Under the pieces are notes generated by a model that made no database searches, was not told where the DNA came from, and saw only the letters and a program-made list of their open reading frames with translations. The translations under genes and the position numbers were made by a program. From NCBI GenBank assembly GCA_002428385.1, contig DIWB01000040.1, forward strand, positions 17,430-67,526: a stretch of DNA of 50,097 nucleotides, read 5' to 3'. The DNA comes from Bacteroidales bacterium UBA6117 (GTDB lineage: Bacteria; Bacteroidota; Bacteroidia; Bacteroidales; VadinHA17). This document shows, piece after piece, positions 42,020-48,613 of the stretch (its first letter is position 1; each line of letters begins with the position of its first letter).

Positions 42020-43849
42020 TCAACTCACCATCCTGACTGCTCCCTTGTCGGCTGAACTTACCATTTTTGCGTAAGCCCTGAGCGAAGACGGTATTTCGCG
42101 TTTTCTGTTTTCCGGATTAAATGCGTGTTGGCCTTTTTGTTTTTCTTCTTTGAATCTCAGTTCAAGTTCATCATCCGTCATGATGACATTGATTTTTCTT
42201 GAGGAGACTTCTATTTCTATGACATCTCCGTTTCGGATGACGGCAATTTCTCCTCCGGCAGCAGCTTCAGGCGATATGTGCCCAACTGAAAGTCCGGAGG
42301 TTCCCCCTGAAAACCTCCCGTCTGTTATCAGGGCGCATTTCTTGTCGAGCAATTTTGACTTCAGGTACGATGTCGGGTAGAGCATCTCCTGCATCCCCGG
42401 TCCGCCCCTCGGTCCCTCATATCTTATGACAACGGCATCGCCCTGCTTCACTGATCCTCCCAGTATTCCTTCCACAGCTTCTTCCTGCGACTCGAAAACG
42501 ACTGCAGGTCCGCGGAACTTCAGCAGCGAGGGATCGATCCCGGCTGTTTTGACTATGCATCCGCACCTGGCAATATTGCCGTAAAGCACGGCAAGGCCGC
42601 CATCGCTGTTGTAGGCATTTTCCGTGTTCCTTATGCAACCCTTTACCCTGTCGGCATCAGGCCTGTCATAATAGGCGCTGTGAGAGCCCATTTCAGTGCT
42701 CCTTTTATTTGAGGGAGCGCTGAGCCAGAAATCCCATGCCTCGGGTTTTATTTTGCTGCTCATAAGGTCCCAGTCGGAAATTGCATCATGAAGGCTGGGG
42801 TAGTCGAGGCGCCCTGCTGAACCATCAATCAGGTTATTGCGTTCCAGTTCGCCCATTATGGAAAGTATACCGCCTGCCCGGTTGACATCCTGAACGTGAT
42901 ACTTTGAGCTTGGAGCCACTTTGCATATGTTGGGTATGCGGCGCGACAGTTCATCAATGTCCTTCATGGTGAAATCAACTCCGGCCTCATGTGCCACTGC
43001 CAGAAGGTGAAGCACGGTGTTTGTCGACCCGCCCATGGCAATGTCGAGCGACATTGCGTTAAGGAATGCTTTCTTTGTCGCTATCGACCTTGGAAGGACG
43101 CTGGTGTCGCCTTCATAATAATACTTCTTTGCAAGATCGACAATCAGACCTGCTGCTTTATCAAATAACTTCAGCCTGTTTGAATGTGTGGCTATCACGG
43201 TGCCGTTTCCAGGCAATGCCATCCCGAGAGCTTCAACAAGGCAGTTCATCGAGTTGGCAGTGAACATTCCCGAACAGGATCCGCATGTAGGGCAGGCAGC
43301 CAGTTCCATTTCCCTGAGATCGCGGTCGCTCACCGATTCGTCGGCTGCCGACACCATCGCATCAATAAGATCAATATCCCTGTTCCTGTAGTTGCCTGCT
43401 TCCATCGGACCCCCTGAGACAAACAGGGCCGGGATGTTGAGCCGCATGGCGGCCATAAGCATCCCGGGAGTTATCTTGTCACAGTTGCTTATGCAGATCA
43501 TTGCATCAGCCCGGTGGGCATTGCAGACATATTCAACGCTGTCGGCTATCAGTTCGCGCGAGGGGAGCGAATAAAGCATTCCTTCATGACCCATTGCAAT
43601 CCCGTCATCGATGGCAATTGTGTTGAACTCGGCAGCAAAGAAGCCCTGCTTCTCAATTTCCTTCTTAATCGTCTGGCCAATGCCGTGAAGATGGACATGC
43701 CCGGGAACGAACTGGGAAAAGGAATTCACTATTGCTATCACGGGTTTTCCGAACTGATCCTCTTTCATCCCGTTTGCCCTCCAGAGGCTCCTGGCACCTG
43801 CCATGTTCCTTCCGGTTACTGTTCTTGAACTTCTAAGCTGGATCTTCAT
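42020..43849 (-). CDS. ilvD: Dihydroxy-acid dehydratase
   Basis: A 609-residue Fe-S enzyme that dehydrates the dihydroxy acids to 2-oxoisovalerate and 2-oxo-3-methylvalerate. Cluster-ligand regions are CISNCDKITPGM and CPTCGSCSGMFTANSMNCLVEALG; the C-terminal LITDGRFSGGTSGLSVGHISPEA is diagnostic. It is the first structural gene of the nine-gene branched-chain operon and lies 14 bases after the attenuator T-run, so the whole operon should be under attenuation control. Confidence 0.96.
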   Translation of the reverse strand: MKIQLRSSRTVTGRNMAGARSLWRANGMKEDQFGKPVIAIVNSFSQFVPGHVHLHGIGQTIKKEIEKQGFFAAEFNTIAIDDGIAMGHEGMLYSLPSRELIADSVEYVCNAHRADAMICISNCDKITPGMLMAAMRLNIPALFVSGGPMEAGNYRNRDIDLIDAMVSAADESVSDRDLREMELAACPTCGSCSGMFTANSMNCLVEALGMALPGNGTVIATHSNRLKLFDKAAGLIVDLAKKYYYEGDTSVLPRSIATKKAFLNAMSLDIAMGGSTNTVLHLLAVAHEAGVDFTMKDIDELSRRIPNICKVAPSSKYHVQDVNRAGGILSIMGELERNNLIDGSAGRLDYPSLHDAISDWDLMSSKIKPEAWDFWLSAPSNKRSTEMGSHSAYYDRPDADRVKGCIRNTENAYNSDGGLAVLYGNIARCGCIVKTAGIDPSLLKFRGPAVVFESQEEAVEGILGGSVKQGDAVVIRYEGPRGGPGMQEMLYPTSYLKSKLLDKKCALITDGRFSGGTSGLSVGHISPEAAAGGEIAVIRNGDVIEIEVSSRKINVIMTDDELELRFKEEKQKGQHAFNPENRKREIPSSLRAYAKMVSSADKGAVRMVS

Positions 43850-43862
43850 AATTAAACCATAT

Positions 43863-43896
43863 TAAAAAAAAGCTTCCCGGTTGATCCGGAAAGCTT
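43863..43896 (-). terminator. ilv attenuator terminator, with competing antiterminator
   Basis: The minus strand has an 11-base stem AAGCTTTCCGG (43896-43886) and CCGGGAAGCTT (43880-43870), with one G-U pair and loop ATCAA, followed by an unbroken T-run. The 11 bases beginning at the leader's own UGA stop (43932-43922, TGATCCGGGAA) are complementary, with one G-U pair, to 43892-43882 (TTTCCGGATCA), covering most of the 5' terminator arm and the loop. The competing pairing is therefore as long as the terminator stem. Confidence 0.9.
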
Positions 43897-43929
43897 CATA
43901 TACCTGTTTCGATACATATTATTCCCGGA

Positions 43930-43995
43930 TCATCTGCCGATGGCAAGAATGAGGATAAGGACGAGGGCAATAATATGGATGAAAGATTTACTCAC
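43930..43995 (-). CDS. ilv-leu leader peptide (attenuator)
   Basis: A 21-codon ORF with a GTG start on the minus strand reads MSKSFIHIIALVLI followed by LILAIGR. It contains six Ile, four Leu and one Val codon, 11 of the last 16 residues. It lies between a good promoter and the terminator before ilvD. The mixed Ile/Leu/Val content fits an operon producing all three, as in enteric ilvL. It could be mistaken for a small membrane peptide, but the overlapping antiterminator and terminator favour a leader. Confidence 0.88.
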   Translation of the reverse strand: MSKSFIHIIALVLILILAIGR

Positions 43996-44017
43996 TGTTT
44001 TATTAAAAATTGATTGA

Positions 44018-44047
44018 CAAAAGTATTTAAATTTTTAATATATCAAA
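44018..44047 (-). promoter_or_regulatory. Promoter of the branched-chain amino acid operon
   Basis: TTTG (44047-44044) and TACTTTTG (44025-44018) on the minus strand are separated by 18 bases, the same octamer and gap as at the phe operon. The start point would fall about 16 bases before the leader GTG. Confidence 0.7.
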
Positions 44048-44143
44048 TAAAAACATCATTTTTTATTTATTTTTTGTAGAATTTGTTACAATTAATCAAA
44101 CCATATCACCGGATTTCTGACCGGAAGATTTCTTATAACTTCT

Positions 44144-44347
44144 TCATTTGATGGACCCCCCGGCGCTCCGGTCGCGGTAGAAAGATGATACAGTAACCGG
44201 CTTTTCATAAAGGACCTCATCAGCACGGGCAATTATTTCAGTCCTCAGTACCCTTGTTGCCTTACGCCTGACTCCTCTTTCAGAACATATTCCTTCGAAT
44301 GGAATCAGCATAACCAAAGTCAATAAAACAAAAAATTTATATACCAT
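44144..44347 (-). CDS. Small secreted protein of unknown function
   Basis: A 67-residue ORF with a convincing signal peptide (MVYKFFVLLTLVMLIPFEGIC, cleavage near 20) and a basic mature part (RGVRRKATRVLRTEIIARAD). No family is recognised. It lies on the minus strand upstream of the ilv promoter; a tandem repeat separates it from another tiny secreted ORF. Coding is plausible but unproved. Confidence 0.4.
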   Translation of the reverse strand: MVYKFFVLLTLVMLIPFEGICSERGVRRKATRVLRTEIIARADEVLYEKPVTVSSFYRDRSAGGSIK

Positions 44348-44351
44348 TTAA

Positions 44352-44410
44352 TTTCTTCGTCTCTTCTTCTTTTCGTCTCTTCGTCCCTTCGTCTCTCAGT
44401 CCCTTCGTCT
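44352..44410. repeat. Tandem repeat with 8-base period, unit GACGAAGR
   Basis: The minus strand shows about seven units such as GACGAAGG, GACTGAGA, GACGAAGA and GACGAAAA in succession. It is purine-rich and lies between two small minus-strand ORFs. Confidence 0.75.
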
Positions 44411-44417
44411 TATTCCC

Positions 44418-44573
44418 TCACGCCTCACACCTTGCCTGCCCGCGCCAGATTCCCATATAACTAACGGAATGAAGACAGGTCCTGACCTTGAAATCAGCCG
44501 GATTGCCGGTAGGGATCTTCTGACCGGAAGAAGTGAAAGCTATTAAGAAAAGTGAGAACAGGGTAATTGCCAT
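44418..44573 (-). CDS. Tiny secreted peptide, possibly truncated by a repeat
   Basis: A 51-codon minus-strand ORF starts MAITLFSLFLIAFTSSG, a signal-peptide-like sequence, and continues QKIPTGNPADFKVRTCLHS, then SYMGIWRGQ before ending at the edge of the GACGAAGR repeat. The last residues are encoded by repeat-like DNA, so the original C-terminus may have been lost. I do not recognise it. Confidence 0.4.
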   Translation of the reverse strand: MAITLFSLFLIAFTSSGQKIPTGNPADFKVRTCLHSVSYMGIWRGQARCEA

Positions 44574-44633
44574 TTTTTTCTTGGTGAGGTTATTAAATTG
44601 TCAATTAGTCCAATAAAAGTAAAAAAAATTTCC

Positions 44634-44641
44634 TATTTTTA
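44634..44641 (+). promoter_or_regulatory. Possible -7 element (TATTTTTA)
   Basis: TATTTTTA preceded by TTTCC differs from TAnnTTTG at one base. The same 13 bases, TTTCCTATTTTTA, recur at 45831-45843 before the next plus-strand unit, which suggests a shared promoter form. Confidence 0.35.
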
Positions 44642-44746
44642 CAGCCATTAACCTTAAATCTGTTTCCAAATACAATGTTCGCCTGTCAACTGGGGAATAT
44701 AAACTCCTGAAAGTTATACATTAACACTAACTCAAAAATAATCTCG

Positions 44747-45619
44747 ATGAAAAAAAGAACTCTTATCACTGTTGTTATGTTGTTCGCTGTAAGTGCCTTT
44801 GTGCTTGTGAATTTCAGTTCATGCAAGCCGGCCGGGAAGAATATCGGTCTTCAGCTTTACTCGATCCGCGATTCAATTAATAATGATGTGCCAGCTGCCA
44901 TTGCCAAAGTTGCAGACATGGGATACACCTTTGTTGAGCCTGCAGGATACCGCGACGGAAAATTTTACGGGATGGACCCGGTGGAATTCAAGGCGCTTTG
45001 TGAGAAAAACGGCATGCACGTCCTTAGCTCACATGCCAGCCGCAATCTTCCCGATTCGACTAATTATGAGGAAACAATGGCATGGTGGGATCAGTGCATC
45101 GACGCCCACATTGCTGCCGGCGCTAAATACATCGTTCAGCCTTCAATGGGACGTTCGGCTTATGAGAGTATTGAGAATATCGGCAAGTGGTGCGCTTACT
45201 TCAATGAAGTAGGGGCAAAATGCAACGCAAAAGGAATCAGGTTCGGGTATCATAATCATGCAAATGAGTTTACTACTGTTTTCGGCGACACTATTCTGTA
45301 TGACTTTATGCTTCAGAACACCGATCCTGAAAAAGTCATGTTCCAGCTCGATCTTTACTGGTGTGTTGAAGGCGGAAAGAATCCTGTCGATTATTTTAAC
45401 AAGTATCCCGGACGTTTTGAACTGTGGCATATCAAGGACAAGGAAGAAATCGGAGCAAGCGGAATGATGGATTTCGAATCAATCTGGGCAGCCCGCGATA
45501 TTTCAGGAATGAAATACGGAATCGTTGAGGTTGAAAAATACAATTTCGATCAGTTTACCAGTTGTGCAAAGAGCTACGAATTCCTTAACAACGCTGAATA
45601 TGTCGTAATGCCGCTCTGA
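44747..45619 (+). CDS. Sugar phosphate isomerase/epimerase-like lipoprotein (TIM barrel)
   Basis: A 290-residue protein of the xylose-isomerase-like TIM-barrel (AP endonuclease 2) superfamily. The N-terminus MKKRTLITVVMLFAVSAFVL followed by VNFSSC carries a lipobox (Cys 26), so it is membrane-anchored outside the cytoplasm. The barrel begins NIGLQLYSIRDSINNDVPAAI and has metal-site candidates in FGYHNHANEF and VMFQLDLYW. Exported relatives in Bacteroidota are linked to keto-sugar or inositol-like metabolism; the substrate is unknown. A terminator follows, so it may be a single-gene unit. Confidence 0.88.
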   Translation: MKKRTLITVVMLFAVSAFVLVNFSSCKPAGKNIGLQLYSIRDSINNDVPAAIAKVADMGYTFVEPAGYRDGKFYGMDPVEFKALCEKNGMHVLSSHASRNLPDSTNYEETMAWWDQCIDAHIAAGAKYIVQPSMGRSAYESIENIGKWCAYFNEVGAKCNAKGIRFGYHNHANEFTTVFGDTILYDFMLQNTDPEKVMFQLDLYWCVEGGKNPVDYFNKYPGRFELWHIKDKEEIGASGMMDFESIWAARDISGMKYGIVEVEKYNFDQFTSCAKSYEFLNNAEYVVMPL

Positions 45620-45664
45620 AGAAGCAGGCGTGCATATTTGACGGAATAGAAAGATAAAAATATG

Positions 45665-45700
45665 AACCGGTTGCGGAGTTGCTGCAGCCGGTTTTTCTTT
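45665..45700 (+). terminator. Intrinsic terminator after the isomerase-like gene
   Basis: A 10-base stem AACCGGTTGC (45665-45674) pairs with GCAGCCGGTT (45684-45693), one pair being G-U, and is followed by TTTCTTT. Confidence 0.75.
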
Positions 45701-45701
45701 T

Positions 45702-45777
45702 GGAAGACGGAAGACGGAAGACCGAAGGAAGAATGGAAGAATGTCAACGCTGCGCCCTGTGCCCCGCGCCCCGCGCA
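45702..45777. repeat. Two period-7 repeats (GAAGACN and GCGCCCN)
   Basis: On the plus strand GAAGACG, GAAGACG, GAAGACC and GAAGGAA follow directly on the terminator (from 45703). After a short spacer come GCGCCCT, GTGCCCC and GCGCCCC (to 45777). The two families are the same two that adjoin each other at 23835-23924. Confidence 0.8.
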
Positions 45778-45835
45778 GATCAGACATTAATTTATCTAAT
45801 TTTACCTCTAGTTCGATATCAACGACTTTTTTTCC

Positions 45836-45843
45836 TATTTTTA
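45836..45843 (+). promoter_or_regulatory. Possible -7 element (TATTTTTA) before the amidohydrolase gene
   Basis: TATTTTTA lies 21 bases before the ATG at 45865, the same distance as the TAnnTTTG elements of the leader-controlled operons, and shares the TTTCC prefix with the element at 44634. Confidence 0.4.
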
Positions 45844-45864
45844 ATACGTCATAAAAATCCATCC

Positions 45865-46941
45865 ATGAGAATAAGCCTGCTGTTTCTGCTATTTCATTGT
45901 GTGATCTTTTCAGGATGCCGGAACGGATACTATTCGGAAAAAGATTTCGGGTCGCTGACCAAAATTGATTCCCACGTACACATAAACGGCAATACGGGAT
46001 ATTTTGAAGAGGTTGCCGCGGAAGATAATTTCATTCTGATTACCCTGGGTGTTGACCATGGTGATTCTGCCAATATAAGCCGGCAGCATGAAAGCGCAGC
46101 ATATTCGGCTGAAAAGCATCCTGGCAAAGTGTTCTACGGACCTACCTTCCTTTTTGACACTGCCGGATGGGGAACTCCCGACTGGAGCAGCAAGGTCATC
46201 TCAGGACTTGAAAAAGATCTGTCTCAGGGCGGCATTACAGTAAAAATCTGGAAAAACATAGGAATGACGGTCCGCGACAGGTCGGGACGTTTCATCATGG
46301 TCGATGATCCGGCCCTTGATCCGGTTATAGATTATATAAAAGGAAGGGGACTGCCAGTTACCGGCCATCTCGGCGAACCGCGCAATTGCTGGCTGCCGCT
46401 TGATCAGATGACGGTTTCGAGCGACAGCAGCTACTTTGCCCGTAATCCCCATTATCACATGTTCCTCCATCCGGAGTATCCTTCGTACGAAGATCAGATA
46501 AATGCGCGGGATAACATGCTTGCTAAGCATCCCGACCTTACCTTCATCGGGTGTCACCTTGCAAGCCTCGAGTGGAACGTGGATTCTCTTGCAAAGCGGC
46601 TCGACAGGTTCCCGAATATGGCCGTTGACATGTCGGCAAGGATCTGTCACCTGCAGTATCAGTCGGCCCTGGACCGCAAGAGGGTAAGGGATTTCTGCAT
46701 CACATACCAGGACAGGCTCCTTTACGGCACCGATGTGGGCGACAGCGGCAATTCTGATCCCGAACAGTTCAAAAAAAGCATGCATGAAACCTGGCTTGAC
46801 GACTGGAAATATTTCACCTCGGATGATGAAATGACCTCCGATAAATTCAGGGGGACATTCAGGGGCCTGCAGCTTCCGAAAGAAGTTGTGGATAAGATAT
46901 TTAAAGAAAATGCTGTTAAATGGTATAAACTAAAGCTATAA
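45865..46941 (+). CDS. Amidohydrolase-family lipoprotein
   Basis: A 358-residue TIM-barrel hydrolase of the amidohydrolase-2 type. The ATG at 45865 gives MRISLLFLLFHCVIFSGCRN with a lipobox (FSGC, Cys 18); a longer open frame upstream only runs through repeat DNA and was rejected. Metal-site features are KIDSHVHINGN (the HxH motif, about 34-44), TGHLGEPRNCW, FIGCHLAS and YGTDVGDSGN (C-terminal Asp). Members hydrolyse or decarboxylate diverse small molecules, and a lactone or sugar-derived substrate would fit the neighbourhood. Its stop overlaps the start of the SGNH hydrolase gene by one base (TAATG), so both are coupled. Confidence 0.87.
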   Translation: MRISLLFLLFHCVIFSGCRNGYYSEKDFGSLTKIDSHVHINGNTGYFEEVAAEDNFILITLGVDHGDSANISRQHESAAYSAEKHPGKVFYGPTFLFDTAGWGTPDWSSKVISGLEKDLSQGGITVKIWKNIGMTVRDRSGRFIMVDDPALDPVIDYIKGRGLPVTGHLGEPRNCWLPLDQMTVSSDSSYFARNPHYHMFLHPEYPSYEDQINARDNMLAKHPDLTFIGCHLASLEWNVDSLAKRLDRFPNMAVDMSARICHLQYQSALDRKRVRDFCITYQDRLLYGTDVGDSGNSDPEQFKKSMHETWLDDWKYFTSDDEMTSDKFRGTFRGLQLPKEVVDKIFKENAVKWYKLKL

Positions 46942-47705
46942 TGAAAGAAAACAATAATTCGCGCCGTAACTTCCTTAAAAAGGCTGTTCTGGGAACCGCT
47001 GCAGTGATAAGTATTCCCGAAATACTTTCTGCTGCAATGCCCCCGGCCAAGAAGATGAAGACAATTAAGCTCTCAAAGGAGCAGACAATTCTTTTCCAGG
47101 GTGATTCAATTACCGATGCGGGACGGAACAGGGAAGACACAGGATACAACTCTGCAAGAAACCTCGGATCGGGCTATGCCATGCTTGCAGGGGCAACAAT
47201 GCTTAACAAATACGAGGCCCTTAATCTCAGAATCTTCAACAAGGGAATCTCGGGCAATAAGGTCTTCCAGCTTGCCGAACGCTGGGATAAGGATTGCCTC
47301 GAACTTAAGCCCGATGTGCTTAGCATTCTTATTGGCGTCAATGATATCTGGCATAAGCTCAACGGACAGTATGACGGTACAAGCGAGATCTACAGGAAGG
47401 ATTATATCGCTCTTCTTGAGCGTACCGTTCAGGCATTGCCGGGAGTGAAACTGATAATCTGCGAACCTTTTGCAGTCAGGGGAGTCAAAGCAGTTGACGA
47501 CAGCTGGTACCCTGAATTCTACGAATACCAGAAAGCAGCAGCAGAGATTGCTGCGCAGTTCAAAGCAATATTTATTCCATTCCAGAAAGTGTATGATGAG
47601 GCTGTCAAAAGAGCTCCCGGGGCATACTGGACAGGCGACGGCGTTCACCCCACCCTGGCTGGCGCCCAGCTTATGAACAAGGCATGGATGAAGGCATTTG
47701 AGTAA
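46941..47705 (+). CDS. Tat-exported SGNH/GDSL-family hydrolase
   Basis: A 254-residue esterase-like protein. The N-terminus SRRNFLKKAVLGTAAVI is a twin-arginine signal. The catalytic Ser lies in FQGDSITDAGRN (53-64), the oxyanion Gly and Asn in FNKGISGNKVFQLAERW and IGVNDIWH, and the Asp/His pair in GDGVHPTLAG near the C-terminus. Such enzymes commonly remove acetyl or other acyl groups from glycans. It stands in a run with the amidohydrolase (1-base overlap) and the next isomerase gene (12-base gap). Confidence 0.92.
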   Translation: MKENNNSRRNFLKKAVLGTAAVISIPEILSAAMPPAKKMKTIKLSKEQTILFQGDSITDAGRNREDTGYNSARNLGSGYAMLAGATMLNKYEALNLRIFNKGISGNKVFQLAERWDKDCLELKPDVLSILIGVNDIWHKLNGQYDGTSEIYRKDYIALLERTVQALPGVKLIICEPFAVRGVKAVDDSWYPEFYEYQKAAAEIAAQFKAIFIPFQKVYDEAVKRAPGAYWTGDGVHPTLAGAQLMNKAWMKAFE

Positions 47706-47717
47706 AACATACAGAAT

Positions 47718-48590
47718 ATGAACAGAATTACACGACGGGGATTTATCCAACGGAGCTTCTCCGCAGGTATCGGCCTGACAGCCATAGGAATACTGCCACG
47801 GTTTCCTGAACTGCCTGAAGCAGATATGCGTTTTGGCCTTGTTACCTACCAGTGGGGAAGGGACTGGGATCTCCCGACGCTTATTTCAAATTGCGAAAAG
47901 ACAGGTTATCTCGGAGTTGAACTTCGAACCGAACATGCCCATAAGGTCGAAGCCAACCTGACACCCCTGCAGCGGGCAGAGGTGAAAAAGAGATTCGCCG
48001 ACAGCCCCGTCGAATGCCTTGGTTACGGGGCAAATTTCGAATACCACAGCCCCGATCCTGCTGTCCTGCGTAATAACATTGACCAGACAAAAGAATACAT
48101 AAAGCTGTGCCACGATATCGGAGCCACCGGTATCAAGGTGAAACCAAATGATCTGCCGGCAGGCGTGCCGAAGGAAAAAACCCTTGAACAAATTGGTGTA
48201 TCGCTGAACAAGGTGGGAAAATTTGCCCGCGATTACGGACAGCTGGTGAGAGTTGAGGTCCACGGAAATCACACCCAGGAGCTGCCGAATATGAAAGCTA
48301 TCTTTGACCATGTGAACGAACCAAATGTGAAGATGTGCTGGAACTGCAATGATCAGGATCTGCTTCCTCCCGGGCTTGAGGGGAACTTCAACATGGTTAA
48401 GCATTGGTTTGGAGATACAGTCCATGTTCGTGAACTGAATGTCGGGGATTATCCCTACCAGGAGTTGTTCAAACTTTTCAAAGGAATAAATTACAAAGGA
48501 TGGATCCTTCTTGAAGCCCGAACTGAACCTGCCGACAGGATTGCTGCAATGAAAGAACAGCTTGAAGTATTCAGGCAGATGACAAATTAA
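47718..48590 (+). CDS. Tat-exported sugar phosphate isomerase/epimerase-like TIM-barrel protein
   Basis: A 290-residue protein with a twin-arginine start (TRRGFIQRSFSAGIGLTAIG) and an AP-endonuclease-2-type TIM barrel: MRFGLVTYQWGRDWDLPTL, TGYLGVELRTEHAH and RVEVHGNHTQELP, with ILLEARTEP near the C-terminus. Metal-ligand Glu and His residues are present in these segments. It is not closely similar to the lipoprotein isomerase at 44747. Substrate unknown; its position before an exported Gfo/Idh oxidoreductase recalls Bacteroides loci in which such pairs act on 3-keto-glycosides. Confidence 0.88.
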   Translation: MNRITRRGFIQRSFSAGIGLTAIGILPRFPELPEADMRFGLVTYQWGRDWDLPTLISNCEKTGYLGVELRTEHAHKVEANLTPLQRAEVKKRFADSPVECLGYGANFEYHSPDPAVLRNNIDQTKEYIKLCHDIGATGIKVKPNDLPAGVPKEKTLEQIGVSLNKVGKFARDYGQLVRVEVHGNHTQELPNMKAIFDHVNEPNVKMCWNCNDQDLLPPGLEGNFNMVKHWFGDTVHVRELNVGDYPYQELFKLFKGINYKGWILLEARTEPADRIAAMKEQLEVFRQMTN

Positions 48591-48613
48591 ACCTTAACCT
48601 TAACCCTACATAC

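Noticed and set aside
45679..45864. Upstream extension of the amidohydrolase gene by 62 codons
   Set aside because: The extension translates heptamer repeat DNA and would bury the lipoprotein signal that begins at 45865.
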